NCBI GenBank assembly: GCA_041672845.1
Contig: JBAYYV010000006.1
Location: forward strand, 57,708 to 121,707
Direction: 5' to 3'
DNA from: JBAYDV01 sp041672845
Lineage (GTDB): Bacteria > Bacteroidota > Bacteroidia > Bacteroidales > UBA932
Length of the DNA stretch: 64,000 nucleotides
Part shown: piece by piece, positions 52,423-61,457 of the stretch
How positions within the stretch are numbered: the stretch's first letter is position 1
Layout of the letters: every line of letters begins with the position of its first letter
Position numbers and translations under genes: made by a program
Notes under the pieces: generated by a model
What the model saw: the letters and a program-made list of their open reading frames with translations, nothing else
Databases searched by the model: none
What the model was told of the DNA's origin: nothing

Positions 52423-55230
52423 ATGAAAAAAATTTTATTATTAACAGCATCTATATTTGTTAGCTTGTCAGCCATGCTCGGACAAGTAGCCAATCCGAAT
52501 GCTCCACTACCAAATGACACTGCTGTAAGAACCGGAGTCTTAGACAATGGCCTTACCTATTACATCATGCACAATGAAAAACCTGCAAACAGAGCAGAAT
52601 TTTACTTTGTTTCTAAGGTAGGTGCAGTATGCGAATCACCTGCTCAAGATGGTTTAGCTCATTTTCAAGAACATATGTGTCTTAATGGTACTCAAAATCT
52701 TCCTGGTAAAATGATGATAAAATACTTCGAAAAAGTCGGAGTACAGTTTGGTAGAAATATCAATGCATCTACAGGTGTAGAACAAACACAATATATGCTT
52801 AATAATATTCCATTGAAACGTCAAGGAATTATTGATACCGCTATTCTTACTATCCATGAATATTCAGGATTTGTAACAAATTCACCTAAAGAAGTAAATC
52901 TTGAACGTCCTGTAATTATCGAAGAATGGAGAACAAGAAGAACTCCAGAATGGAGAATGCATGAAAAATCATTGCCATATTTATATCCAGATTCTAAATA
53001 TGGTTCTACCACTCTTATAGGTAGTAAACATAATCTAGAAACATTTGATCCTATTGAAATAGTTAAATTCTACAACAAATGGTATCGTCCAGATCTACAA
53101 GCTATCGTAGTAGTAGGTGATATAGATGTAGATGCTATAGAAGCTCAAATAAAAGATGTATTTAAGGATATCCCTAAAAGGACTACCCCTAACCCAATGG
53201 ACCTTCCTAAAGTAGGAAATAATGAAAAACCTTTAATAGGTATATTTACTGACTCTGAAGCTTCAGGTACTTCTATTCTTATTCTTAATAGAATGGAACC
53301 AATGCCTAAAGAAGTTAGAGTTTTAGGAGCTGCTTATATATCTCGTATGGCTCAGTCACTTATTGGTAGCATGATTAATGAAAGATTAAATGATATCTCT
53401 AAAACAGCTGATTGCCCTTATTTAGCTGCAGGTGTAGGTATTGGTGCTATTTGCCGTACTAAAGATGCTTTTATGGCTCAAATTTCTGCTAAAGAAGGTC
53501 ACGCTATCGAAGCTTTCCAATTAGTAGAAACTGAATTATTAAAAGCTAAAAAATATGGCTTTACTGACGAGGAATATACTAGAGCTAAAACTAATATGAT
53601 TAACTCTTTAGAAAGAGCTAAAAATAATACCGAAAGCCGTACAAATGGTTCTCTAGTTTATCCTCTTATAGACAACTTCATCAATGGTTATCCTTATATG
53701 ACTCCTACTAAAGAATATGAAGTAGCTAAAGGTTATTTAGATTTAATCCCTGTATCCGCAATGAATCAAATGATGGGTCAGTTAGATTTCTCTCAAAACA
53801 TGTCTGTAATTTATACTTCAGTAGAAAAAGATGGTTTAACTCATCCTACTAAAGATCAATTCTTAAATACTTTAGCTGCAGTTCAAACAGCTAAAATCGA
53901 AGCTCCTAAAACAGAAGTTATAGATAAGGTACTTATCAAAGAAGATCTTAAAGGTTGCCCAGTAACTAAAACAGCTAAAGGCCAATTCGGTTCTACTATA
54001 TGGACATTAGATAATGGTATTAAAGTTATTGTAAAATCTACAGATTTTAATAAAGAGCAAGTATTATTTAAAATTTCTGCAGACGGTGGTTCTTCAGTAG
54101 TAGCTACAGAAGATATGCCTTCTATAAATAATCAAGTATTTAGTCTATATCTATCAAATGCAGGTGTATCTACTTTCCCTGCATCTATGTTAGATAAGAT
54201 GTTAACTGGTAAAAACATAAATGTCTCTCCATTTATTGATGGAACTTCACAAGGTGTAAATGCTTCTTCATCTCCTAAAGATTTTGAATCATTATTACAG
54301 TTAACATATCTTTTTTATACCCAACCTCGTTTTGATGAATCTGAATTCAATGTGGGTATGAATCAACTAAAAAATGTACTTCCTAATATAGTAAATCAGC
54401 CTAAGTATAAATTCCAAAAGAATTTAATGGATAATTTATTCGACCATGACCCTCGTCAAGCTACTCTTGATATGGCTTTATTAAAAAAAGTAAATCTAAA
54501 GACACTTGAAAAAGTCTACCGTCATTTATTCGCTTCAGCTAAAGGTGCTACTGTAGAAATAGTAGGAAACGTAGATTTAAACATTATTAAACCTCTAGTA
54601 GAAAAATACATAGGATCTATTCCTACTGAAGGAAATACTCTTAAATATAAAGATATTACTCATTTCAAAAAAGGCAAAACCATAGATCATTTCACTCAGA
54701 AAATGACTACTCCTATGACATCTATAGCATTAATCTATTCAGGTCATATGAAATATTCAACTGAAAATAATATCACTATGAAAGCTATTTATAGTATTCT
54801 AGATATTATTTTTACTGAAACTATTAGAGAAGAAGAAGGTGGTACATATGGCGTTCAGTCTTATGGTTATATAGCATCTAAACCAAAGCCAAACAAATTT
54901 GTTTTCCAAATAGTATTTGATACAAATCCTGAAAAAGCTGATATTCTTCTTCCAATGGCCAAAGCTGGTTTAGTAGACTTAGCTGAAAATGGTCCTACAG
55001 ACGAACAACTTAATAAGATTAAAAAGAATTTCTTAAAAAATATTCCTGAAAGTAGAATTACCAATAGTTATTGGAAAAGCTGTATAGATGATTATTATGA
55101 TGTAAATGTAGACCGTGATACTAAAATTGAAAAAATCATAAACGATTTGACCAAGAAGAAAATCCAAAAGATGAGTAAAAAAATCATCTCAGGAAACTAT
55201 CTTGAAGAAATCATGAAACCAACTAAATAA
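52423..55230 (+). CDS. M16-family zinc metallopeptidase
   Basis: An exported pitrilysin-type protease, 935 residues. A signal peptide (residues 1-20, ending AMLGQ) is followed by the inverted zinc motif HFQEHMCLNGTQN (HxxEH near residues 84-88) and a distal Glu in NLERPVIIEEWR (near 165). Four M16 repeats are expected; the later ones show the typical TDGGSSV-like loss of ligands. The adjacent serine hydrolase gene begins 10 bp after the stop. In Bacteroidota such proteases degrade peptides in the periplasm. Confidence 0.93.
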   Translation: MKKILLLTASIFVSLSAMLGQVANPNAPLPNDTAVRTGVLDNGLTYYIMHNEKPANRAEFYFVSKVGAVCESPAQDGLAHFQEHMCLNGTQNLPGKMMIKYFEKVGVQFGRNINASTGVEQTQYMLNNIPLKRQGIIDTAILTIHEYSGFVTNSPKEVNLERPVIIEEWRTRRTPEWRMHEKSLPYLYPDSKYGSTTLIGSKHNLETFDPIEIVKFYNKWYRPDLQAIVVVGDIDVDAIEAQIKDVFKDIPKRTTPNPMDLPKVGNNEKPLIGIFTDSEASGTSILILNRMEPMPKEVRVLGAAYISRMAQSLIGSMINERLNDISKTADCPYLAAGVGIGAICRTKDAFMAQISAKEGHAIEAFQLVETELLKAKKYGFTDEEYTRAKTNMINSLERAKNNTESRTNGSLVYPLIDNFINGYPYMTPTKEYEVAKGYLDLIPVSAMNQMMGQLDFSQNMSVIYTSVEKDGLTHPTKDQFLNTLAAVQTAKIEAPKTEVIDKVLIKEDLKGCPVTKTAKGQFGSTIWTLDNGIKVIVKSTDFNKEQVLFKISADGGSSVVATEDMPSINNQVFSLYLSNAGVSTFPASMLDKMLTGKNINVSPFIDGTSQGVNASSSPKDFESLLQLTYLFYTQPRFDESEFNVGMNQLKNVLPNIVNQPKYKFQKNLMDNLFDHDPRQATLDMALLKKVNLKTLEKVYRHLFASAKGATVEIVGNVDLNIIKPLVEKYIGSIPTEGNTLKYKDITHFKKGKTIDHFTQKMTTPMTSIALIYSGHMKYSTENNITMKAIYSILDIIFTETIREEEGGTYGVQSYGYIASKPKPNKFVFQIVFDTNPEKADILLPMAKAGLVDLAENGPTDEQLNKIKKNFLKNIPESRITNSYWKSCIDDYYDVNVDRDTKIEKIINDLTKKKIQKMSKKIISGNYLEEIMKPTK

Positions 55231-55240
55231 TTCTGTTTAG

Positions 55241-56539
55241 ATGTACAGAAAACGATCAATATTCATTAAGGCTACTATTATTTTAGTAGCCTTATGTCTT
55301 ATAACCTTTTTAGTACGCTCTTTTCCTAGAAGAATTACTAATAAACCTTTCCGTTATGATATAGAAATAAATGCTAAACCCATATCTATTAATCTTAAAT
55401 TAACTAATGCTATGTCCTACTTCCCTGGATGTGAAAAAATAGATTACAAGATTAAAAAATTCATGAAGAGATGGGAAATAAAAGGTGGAAGTCTAGCGGT
55501 TATCGATAAAGGTAAATTAGTATATGCTAAAGGATATGGTTGGGCTGACCAAGAAGATAGTATTTATACACAACCTGGTCATATATTCAGATTAGCATCT
55601 CTATCTAAAATCATTACTGCTACTGCTATCATGAAATTGCAAGAAGAGACTCTTCTTAATATACATGATAAGGTCTTCGGTGAAGATGGTATTTTAAATG
55701 ATCCTGAATTTCAAAATATAAGAGATAAAAGAATCAAATCTATAACCATAGAGCAGCTTCTTAGACATCAGGGAGGATTTACTATGTATCGTGGAGATCC
55801 TTGTTTTACTACTAGAGAGATTATCATATGGGAAAAATTAGATCATGTACCTAATATGGATGAAGTAATCCAATATGTATTAAAACAAAGATTAGGATAT
55901 ACTCCAGGATATAGAGTTTGTTATTCTAACGTAGGTTACTTAATATTATCTAAAATAATAGAAAAAGTAAGTGGTATGAAATATGAAGATTATTGTCAAC
56001 AGAAACTTCTTCATCCTGCTGGATGTTATGATTTTCAGATCGCCAATAATACTTTTGAAGAAAAATATCCTAATGAAGTAAGGTATTACGAACAACATGA
56101 TTCTGAACTTATCCCTGCCTATGACAATAAAGGTGAAATATTATACAAATGTAACGGAGGCACTAATGTTCACGGACTTTACGGTGCCGGAGCATGGGTA
56201 GCTTCTCCTACTGAATATATTCGATTTATTTCACATATAGACGGAGATAATAAAATTCCTGACATATTAACTAAAAAATCCATTAAAGAAATGACATCTC
56301 ATCCTAAAGGAGGATTTCCTTTTGGTTGGGTTCGTGCTAATCCTAATTCTTATTGGTTAAGAACTGGCACACTAGCAGGTACTAGCGCAGTCGTAATGAA
56401 AATGACAGATGGTAAAATTTGGATGTTCGTTACTAATACTAGCTCATGGAAAGGTTCTCATTTTACTAGAAACATTCGTAGTATTTATAACAAATACTTG
56501 AAACGAGTAAAATGGCCTAAACGCGATTTATATTACTAA
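55241..56539 (+). CDS. Beta-lactamase-fold serine hydrolase
   Basis: A membrane-anchored serine hydrolase of 432 residues. A transmembrane segment covers about residues 7-25. The nucleophile motif SxxK is SLSK in IFRLASLSKIITATAIMK (near 124-127), and the YSN motif is in VCYSNVGYLIL (near 226). The third motif (HxG/KTG) is replaced by RTG in WLRTGTLAGTSAVV, as in penicillin-binding-protein-related esterases. The gene follows the M16 gene by 10 bp, so they are co-transcribed. The natural substrate (peptide, ester or cell-wall) is unknown; resistance to beta-lactams is not implied. A bidirectional terminator follows. Confidence 0.88.
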   Translation: MYRKRSIFIKATIILVALCLITFLVRSFPRRITNKPFRYDIEINAKPISINLKLTNAMSYFPGCEKIDYKIKKFMKRWEIKGGSLAVIDKGKLVYAKGYGWADQEDSIYTQPGHIFRLASLSKIITATAIMKLQEETLLNIHDKVFGEDGILNDPEFQNIRDKRIKSITIEQLLRHQGGFTMYRGDPCFTTREIIIWEKLDHVPNMDEVIQYVLKQRLGYTPGYRVCYSNVGYLILSKIIEKVSGMKYEDYCQQKLLHPAGCYDFQIANNTFEEKYPNEVRYYEQHDSELIPAYDNKGEILYKCNGGTNVHGLYGAGAWVASPTEYIRFISHIDGDNKIPDILTKKSIKEMTSHPKGGFPFGWVRANPNSYWLRTGTLAGTSAVVMKMTDGKIWMFVTNTSSWKGSHFTRNIRSIYNKYLKRVKWPKRDLYY

Positions 56540-56559
56540 GACAATCGATATTATCAACA

Positions 56560-56598
56560 AAAAAATAGGCTAACCTTTTTAAGTTTAGCCTATTTTTT
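56560..56598. terminator. Bidirectional terminator between serine hydrolase and rplI
   Basis: A perfect 14-bp stem (aaaaaataggctaa at 56560-56573 with its complement at 56585-56598), 11-nt loop and A/T tracts on both sides. It can end the plus-strand serine hydrolase gene and the minus-strand rplI operon. Confidence 0.93.
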
Positions 56599-56613
56599 AT
56601 ATCTAGTAGATAA

Positions 56614-57063
56614 TTATTCTCCTACAATTTCTATTTTAACAGTAGCTTTAATGTCTTTGTAACATTTAACAGTTACTTCATAAACGCCTACTTCTTTAAC
56701 AGCGTCTATATCATTAATAGTAATATTTCTTCTATCTACTTCTACACCTTCAGCTTTAAGAGCTTCAGCGATTTGAATATTATTGATAGAACCAAATATC
56801 TTACCTGTTTCACTTACTTTAGTAGATAATTTTACTTGCATACCTTCTAACTTCTGAGCAAGAGCCTGAGCTGCTTCTCTGAATTTAGCTTCTTTATGAG
56901 CTCTTTGTCTGATATTTTCAGCATGAACTTTTTTAGCAGAAGGAGTCGCTTGTTTAGCTCTCCTATTAGGGATCAGATAGTTATTTGCATAACCATTCTT
57001 AACTTCGACTACATCATCCTTGTGACCTAATCTTTGTATATCTTCTAATAATATAATTTCCAT
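56614..57063 (-). CDS. rplI: Ribosomal protein bL9
   Basis: Protein of the large ribosomal subunit near the L1 stalk. The start MEIILLEDIQRLGHKDDVVEVKNGYANNYLIP is the recognised bL9 signature (kept here in parts), a central helix links to the C-terminal domain, and length 149 is standard. It is the third gene of the rpsF-rpsR-rplI operon. A strong Shine-Dalgarno sequence (AAGGAGGAG) lies 6 nt before the ATG, unusual in this window. Confidence 0.97.
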   Translation of the reverse strand: MEIILLEDIQRLGHKDDVVEVKNGYANNYLIPNRRAKQATPSAKKVHAENIRQRAHKEAKFREAAQALAQKLEGMQVKLSTKVSETGKIFGSINNIQIAEALKAEGVEVDRRNITINDIDAVKEVGVYEVTVKCYKDIKATVKIEIVGE

Positions 57064-57067
57064 TATT

Positions 57068-57075
57068 CTCCTCCT
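57068..57075 (-). promoter_or_regulatory. Strong Shine-Dalgarno before rplI
   Basis: AGGAGGAG on the minus strand; the core AGGAGG (57070-57075) is 6 nt from the ATG. It begins at the final A of the rpsR stop codon. Confidence 0.9.
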
Positions 57076-57341
57076 TATTTCATTAAGTCTGTTACATATG
57101 GAAGCAATGCTAGATGTCTTGCACGTTTTACTGCTTGAGCTACTTTTCTCTGATATTTTAGAGAAGTACCTGTAATACGACGAGGTAAAATTTTACCTTG
57201 TTCATTAAGAAAACGTTTTAAAAATTCAGCATCCTTGTAATCAATATATTTAATATGTGCCTTTTTAAAACGGCAATATTTTTTCTTTTTTACCTCTACT
57301 GTAGGAGGATTAAGATATCTAATGTCATTATTTTGTGCCAT
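57075..57341 (-). CDS. rpsR: Ribosomal protein bS18
   Basis: Small-subunit protein that pairs with bS6 at the platform. The 88-residue protein has KKYCRFKKAHIKYIDYKD, the LKRFLNEQGKILPRRITGTSLKYQRKVAQAVKRARHLALLPY-type core (kept here in parts), which identifies bS18. It sits between rpsF and rplI. Its start has a strong Shine-Dalgarno sequence (AAGGAGGA) with 10 nt spacing; the sequence lies in the last codons of rpsF (AAG GAG GAC). Confidence 0.97.
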   Translation of the reverse strand: MAQNNDIRYLNPPTVEVKKKKYCRFKKAHIKYIDYKDAEFLKRFLNEQGKILPRRITGTSLKYQRKVAQAVKRARHLALLPYVTDLMK

Positions 57342-57343
57342 AA

Positions 57344-57703
57344 TTATTTGTCCTCCTTATTAGATTTATTTTCTTTTTTATTAGCACGTCTCTTTTCAGC
57401 ATATGCCATAGAATCTTTGTCCATAGCAAATGTTAAGAAACGTATAACTTTTTCATCACGTTTGTATTGAACTTCGAAATTCTGGATAAACTGAGTATCA
57501 GCTGTAAATTCAAACATGTGATAAAAACCTGTGGTTTTTTTCTGGATTGGGTAAGCCAACTTTTTAAGTCCCCAGTCTTCTTCGTATATGACTTCACCAC
57601 CATTGTCAGTGATAAGGCTACGATACTTTTCAACCGTTTCCTTCATCTGGGCTTCAGATAAAACGGGAGTTGCAATGAAAACGGTTTCGTACTGTTTTAA
57701 CAT
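57344..57703 (-). CDS. rpsF: Ribosomal protein bS6
   Basis: Small-subunit platform protein binding bS18. The 119-residue protein starts YETVFIATPVLSEAQMKETV and includes the LKKLAYPIQKKTTGFYHMFEF strand (kept here in parts), matching bS6. The Lys/Asn-rich tail (RRANKKENKSNKEDK) is common. It has no Shine-Dalgarno sequence, unlike the two genes downstream. It is the first gene of the operon, transcribed from a perfect TTTG-N19-TAAATTTG promoter. Confidence 0.97.
   Translation of the reverse strand: MLKQYETVFIATPVLSEAQMKETVEKYRSLITDNGGEVIYEEDWGLKKLAYPIQKKTTGFYHMFEFTADTQFIQNFEVQYKRDEKVIRFLTFAMDKDSMAYAEKRRANKKENKSNKEDK
57351..57358 (-). promoter_or_regulatory. Strong Shine-Dalgarno before rpsR
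   Basis: AAGGAGGA on the minus strand, 10 nt before the rpsR ATG, inside the end of the rpsF coding region. In Bacteroidota strong Shine-Dalgarno sequences are rare and reported before bS21 and bS18 genes, where they may permit autoregulation. Confidence 0.92.
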
Positions 57704-57730
57704 AATGTTGTTTTAATTAATTATAAAATA

Positions 57731-57757
57731 AGCCCTTCCAATATTATAGAAAGGGCT
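57731..57757 (-). promoter_or_regulatory. Hairpin at the 5' end of the rpsF leader
   Basis: A 7-bp inverted repeat (agccctt at 57731-57737 with aagggct at 57751-57757), loop 13 nt. It begins right at or near the expected transcription start and would fold into the first 27 nt of the leader. On the minus strand it is followed by a TTATTTTAT stretch. It could be a 5' stabilising hairpin, an attenuator or an S6:S18 binding leader. Confidence 0.6.
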
Positions 57758-57758
57758 G

Positions 57759-57789
57759 CAAATTTACGAATTTATAATAATATTACAAA
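57759..57789 (-). promoter_or_regulatory. Promoter of the rpsF-rpsR-rplI operon
   Basis: On the minus strand TTTG (57786-57789), exactly 19 bp, then TAAATTTG (57759-57766). A full consensus match that begins one base beyond the pepD stop. Confidence 0.9.
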
Positions 57790-59241
57790 TTATTTTACAG
57801 GAATATCTTCAAGTGTGGCTTTAATCAACTTCCAAAGTTTATCTACTGAAGCTATTTCTACTCTTTCGTCTGGTGAATGAGGAGACATAAGTGTAGGTCC
57901 ACAAGATACCATATCCCAATTAGGATAAATACCACCTAAAATACCACATTCTAAACCAGCATGAATACCTTTTATCTTAGCTTCTTTACCGAATACTTCT
58001 TTATATTTCTTCTGCATAAGTTTTAATATAGAAGATTCCATATTTGGCTGCCATCCAGAATATTCACCATCTAAAGTAACATTAGCACCAGCTAATTCAA
58101 ATACAGCTTTTACTGTATAAGCATGAGCAAGTTTAGAAGAATCATTAGATCCTCTAACTAACGTGCAAATATTAGCATCATAATCATTGGTTTCTACTAT
58201 AGAAAGGTTATTAGATGTTTCCACCATACCTTCCATAGTTAAACTCATACCTGCTACACCAGCAGGACAAGCCATAACAGCTTTTACTAGATTAACACCA
58301 TTATCTTTAACTATGCAATCACCAGGAGCACCATCTTTCATAATAATAACTAAACCAGCATCTGAAAGTTCTAATTCCTTCTTGATATCAGCTATAAGAC
58401 TGTTTACGAATTTCTCAGCTTCATTCATTTTACTTTCTGGGATAGCTATAATAGCATCTGCTTCACGAGGAATAGCATTTCTCATATTACCCCCTTGGAA
58501 AGAAATAAGTCTAGCATCCATATTTTCCATTAAAGGAAGAAGAATTCTAGCCATTAATTTATTAGAGTTTCCTCTTTCTTGATTAATTTCCATACCTGAA
58601 TGTCCACCTTTTAGACCTGTGATATGAATATCTTTAGCTGCATATTTACCTGGCATAGGTACACGTTTGTAAGTAAATTTAGCATTTACATCTACACCAC
58701 CTGCACAACCTACATATAATTCACCCTCAGCTTCAGAATCAAGATTAATAAGAGTATCAGCTTTTAAAAATCCCGGTTTTAAAGCATTTGCTCCAGTCAT
58801 GCCTGTTTCTTCGTCTGTAGTAAATAAACATTCAATAGGTCCGTGTTTAATATCTTTAGATTCTAATACAGCCATTCCAATAGCTACACCTAAACCATCA
58901 TCAGCTCCAAGAGTAGTACCTGTAGCATATAATAAATCTCCTACAACTCTAGTTTTTATAGGGTCAGTCAAGAAATCATGTTTTACATCACTGTTTTTTT
59001 GAGGTACCATATCCATATGTGCTTGTAGAAGAACACATTTTCTGTTTTCCATTCCAGGAGTAGCAGGTTTACGTATAATAACATTACCTACCTCATCTTG
59101 AAAAGAATTAAAACCTAGATCTTTACCAAACTGTTCTAAGTATGCAGCTACTTTTTCTTCATGTTTGGAAGGTCTAGGAATTTGATTAAGAGCATGAAAA
59201 TGTTTCCATACTGCTTGTGGTTTTAAATCATGAATTGTCAT
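57790..59241 (-). CDS. pepD: Aminoacyl-histidine dipeptidase (PepD-like M20 peptidase)
   Basis: A cytoplasmic dizinc M20 peptidase that cuts dipeptides, often Xaa-His. The metal-binding motifs are LLQAHMDMVPQ (His near 82), LGADDGLGVAIGMAV, TTDEETGMTGA, and the distal His in PHSPDERVEI. The 483-residue length and the lid domain match PepD. It lies upstream of the rpsF promoter on the same strand; the DUF4831 gene is 47 bp upstream. Confidence 0.93.
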   Translation of the reverse strand: MTIHDLKPQAVWKHFHALNQIPRPSKHEEKVAAYLEQFGKDLGFNSFQDEVGNVIIRKPATPGMENRKCVLLQAHMDMVPQKNSDVKHDFLTDPIKTRVVGDLLYATGTTLGADDGLGVAIGMAVLESKDIKHGPIECLFTTDEETGMTGANALKPGFLKADTLINLDSEAEGELYVGCAGGVDVNAKFTYKRVPMPGKYAAKDIHITGLKGGHSGMEINQERGNSNKLMARILLPLMENMDARLISFQGGNMRNAIPREADAIIAIPESKMNEAEKFVNSLIADIKKELELSDAGLVIIMKDGAPGDCIVKDNGVNLVKAVMACPAGVAGMSLTMEGMVETSNNLSIVETNDYDANICTLVRGSNDSSKLAHAYTVKAVFELAGANVTLDGEYSGWQPNMESSILKLMQKKYKEVFGKEAKIKGIHAGLECGILGGIYPNWDMVSCGPTLMSPHSPDERVEIASVDKLWKLIKATLEDIPVK

Positions 59242-59288
59242 AATATATTAATTTTTAATTATTTAATCTAAATGTATTACTAATTTAG

Positions 59289-60395
59289 TTATTCTAAATA
59301 TTTGTCCAATGGGAAACTAAGCATTTGACCTAACTGATATATAGGAACCCTAGTGTTTAATAACACTTTATTCCCATTAATAAGTTTTAGTTGACAAATA
59401 GAAGGTATTCTATAATAAATATTTCTACCTTTTTTCTTAATATTTATCGGTTCAGTAATAGAAGAAAGTTCATCTTCAGTCATAGCTAATTTGGCAGGAT
59501 TTTCAATTCTTTGAGGTATTAATTGTAATACTATAGGCCTTCCTGAAACATCATCAGAATTAAGTAATCCATCCTCATCAGAAATACGAAATGCTATATA
59601 ATATTGTTTATCATTTTTAGAAGAAGGACATATATCTACTTCTAATATTTGTTCAGATGTTTCTGTTCTTCCTATAAATAATTTTACATATTCTGCTTCC
59701 AATCTATTAATTTCAGCAATAGCAGATGTTAATGCTTCTCCGGAAAATGATGCATCTGTATCACCCGTAATTATTTCTAATCTTTTCTTTCTAAGAAGAT
59801 AAATCATACTAGCACATTCACTAGCTTTATTTTCAGTATTTTTTTCTACTATTTGACTTTGATTTACAGATACTTTATCATAAGTGCCTTGTGAATTTTT
59901 CACTTGTTTATATAATGTGGTTTGAGTAGAAGTATAATTAGGTGTTAATTCACTACCATTATAATATAGAGAATTTTCATTATTGGCAAATCGCCATTCC
60001 CCAGTATTAACCGGGACATTCCCTTTTAATAAAATAAGTCCTTGTGAAGTAAATTTCTTAGTTACCTTTCTAGCTGCAGAATTTTGAGGATCCAACATTA
60101 TCATTAAAGAAGGATCTGCTTCTAAATATCTATTAATATTAATAGATTTAATATTACATGTATTTTGAACCTTTGAAGAGAACTCTTTACCTAAATATTT
60201 CTTTGCATAAGAAGCATATGGACCAGGAATATAAGTTTCCTTAACAGCATCTACTTTAATATGTAAAGTAGTCATAGGAAGAGAATAAACCATAACTCCC
60301 TCAGGTATGGTTTCAGAATCTTCAGTTATTTGTGCACTTAATCCTAGACTTATAAAAATACCTAGTATTAAAGTAAATAATTTTATATTTTTCAT
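59289..60395 (-). CDS. DUF4831 family exported protein
   Basis: A 368-residue secreted protein with a signal peptide (residues 1-21, ending LGLSAQ) and the DUF4831 pattern beginning GVMVYSLPMTTLHIKVDA and AKKYLG (family memory). The body is beta-rich with repeated Lys/Asn segments, and no catalytic motif was found. The function is unknown. It lies between the LpxL-like gene and pepD on the minus strand, with short gaps, and may be co-transcribed with both. Confidence 0.82.
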   Translation of the reverse strand: MKNIKLFTLILGIFISLGLSAQITEDSETIPEGVMVYSLPMTTLHIKVDAVKETYIPGPYASYAKKYLGKEFSSKVQNTCNIKSININRYLEADPSLMIMLDPQNSAARKVTKKFTSQGLILLKGNVPVNTGEWRFANNENSLYYNGSELTPNYTSTQTTLYKQVKNSQGTYDKVSVNQSQIVEKNTENKASECASMIYLLRKKRLEIITGDTDASFSGEALTSAIAEINRLEAEYVKLFIGRTETSEQILEVDICPSSKNDKQYYIAFRISDEDGLLNSDDVSGRPIVLQLIPQRIENPAKLAMTEDELSSITEPINIKKKGRNIYYRIPSICQLKLINGNKVLLNTRVPIYQLGQMLSFPLDKYLE

Positions 60396-60435
60396 ATGAC
60401 TATATTATCTTAATTATTATTTTTATTCTTACAAA

Positions 60436-61320
60436 TTATTTCCAACGTCTATGACTCCATAACCATGTAGCAGGATTTTTAATAATCGATTTTTCTAATA
60501 GCTCAGCATATTTAGTGGTTATTTCACCTTTTTTAGTTTCCTTTCCGTGAATACAAATAGGACTAAATGTTATTTCATAATAACCTCTTTTAACTCTCTG
60601 AATATCCATAAATAGTACTGCTGTATCTAATTTAGTAGCTAAAAATTCAGGGCCAGATAACATCGTAGTTTTTTGATTCAAAAAAATAGTTTGTATAGCA
60701 TCATTATTATGAGAACACTGATCAGCCATAAACATATAAATACCACCCTCGTTTTTTCTGGAAATTAGAAATCTTACTATAGCTTTAGATTCCTTCATTA
60801 TGCAAAATGAATGAGCTTCTCGAATCTTAGTCATAAAATTTGTAAAAGCCTTAGTATTCATTTTTTTATATACATAAATTGTATTGAAATGTCTTATTTT
60901 AATTCCGTATTTTTTTTCTAATTCTGGCTGATCTAATCCACTAAAAATCTCCCAATTACCCTGATGACCTGTATCTACTATTACATTTTTATTTTGTTGA
61001 TAAGTTTCATATAATAATTCCAAATTAGTATACTTGAATCTACGTTTAACTTCTTTTTTAGAAAGTCTAATATTAATAAGAGTCTCTACTACTGTATCTG
61101 CTATATATTGGTAATATTCCCCTGCCAAATCTCTTATTTCCTTATATTTCTTTTCGGGAAATGATCTAGAAATATTAGTCAATATAGTAGTATATCTATA
61201 TCTAACTATATAATTTAATAAGAAAGCTATTATTCTAGCATTCATATAATGTAAGCATCTAGGCAATAGTGAAATTATAAAGGTAAAACTTATTAAAAAA
61301 TAATATTCTAATCGCCACAT
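60436..61320 (-). CDS. LpxL/HtrB-like acyltransferase
   Basis: An inner-membrane acyltransferase, 294 residues, that should add a secondary acyl chain to lipid A or a related glycolipid. An N-terminal membrane segment covers about residues 8-28. The HxxxxE motif is in TGHQGNWEIFSG (near residue 118), and the later PEFLATKLDTAVLFM segment is the family substrate region. Bacteroidota make underacylated lipid A, and the true acceptor is uncertain. A -7 box (TAACTTTG, minus) lies at 61351-61358. Confidence 0.87.
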   Translation of the reverse strand: MWRLEYYFLISFTFIISLLPRCLHYMNARIIAFLLNYIVRYRYTTILTNISRSFPEKKYKEIRDLAGEYYQYIADTVVETLINIRLSKKEVKRRFKYTNLELLYETYQQNKNVIVDTGHQGNWEIFSGLDQPELEKKYGIKIRHFNTIYVYKKMNTKAFTNFMTKIREAHSFCIMKESKAIVRFLISRKNEGGIYMFMADQCSHNNDAIQTIFLNQKTTMLSGPEFLATKLDTAVLFMDIQRVKRGYYEITFSPICIHGKETKKGEITTKYAELLEKSIIKNPATWLWSHRRWK

Positions 61321-61350
61321 AATTCTAATTTTCTTATTCTATGATTTAAA

Positions 61351-61358
61351 CAAAGTTA
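61351..61358 (-). promoter_or_regulatory. Candidate -7 box of the LpxL-like gene
   Basis: TAACTTTG on the minus strand, matching TAnnTTTG, 30 bp before the ATG. No -33 at standard spacing. Confidence 0.4.
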
Positions 61359-61398
61359 TCAAAATTAATCTAAAATCTGCTATTATTTATTTTTTTCA

Positions 61399-61406
61399 TA
61401 TCTTTG
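61399..61406 (+). promoter_or_regulatory. Candidate -7 box of the first POT gene
   Basis: TATCTTTG, 51 bp before the ATG at 61458. An imperfect TCTG stands at the -33 position. The same box precedes the second copy. Confidence 0.55.
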
Positions 61407-61457
61407 TTTACCTATAAATAAAATACTAATTAATAACTTATATAAAAATTACTACTT

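Noticed and set aside
55241..56539. Antibiotic-resistance beta-lactamase
   Set aside because: SxxK and YSN motifs are shared with many esterases and peptidases of the fold; the RTG in place of KTG and the M16 partner suggest a housekeeping role.
58187..58582. 131-residue open frame opposite pepD
   Set aside because: Antisense to a conserved peptidase; the frame is a by-product of codon use on the other strand.
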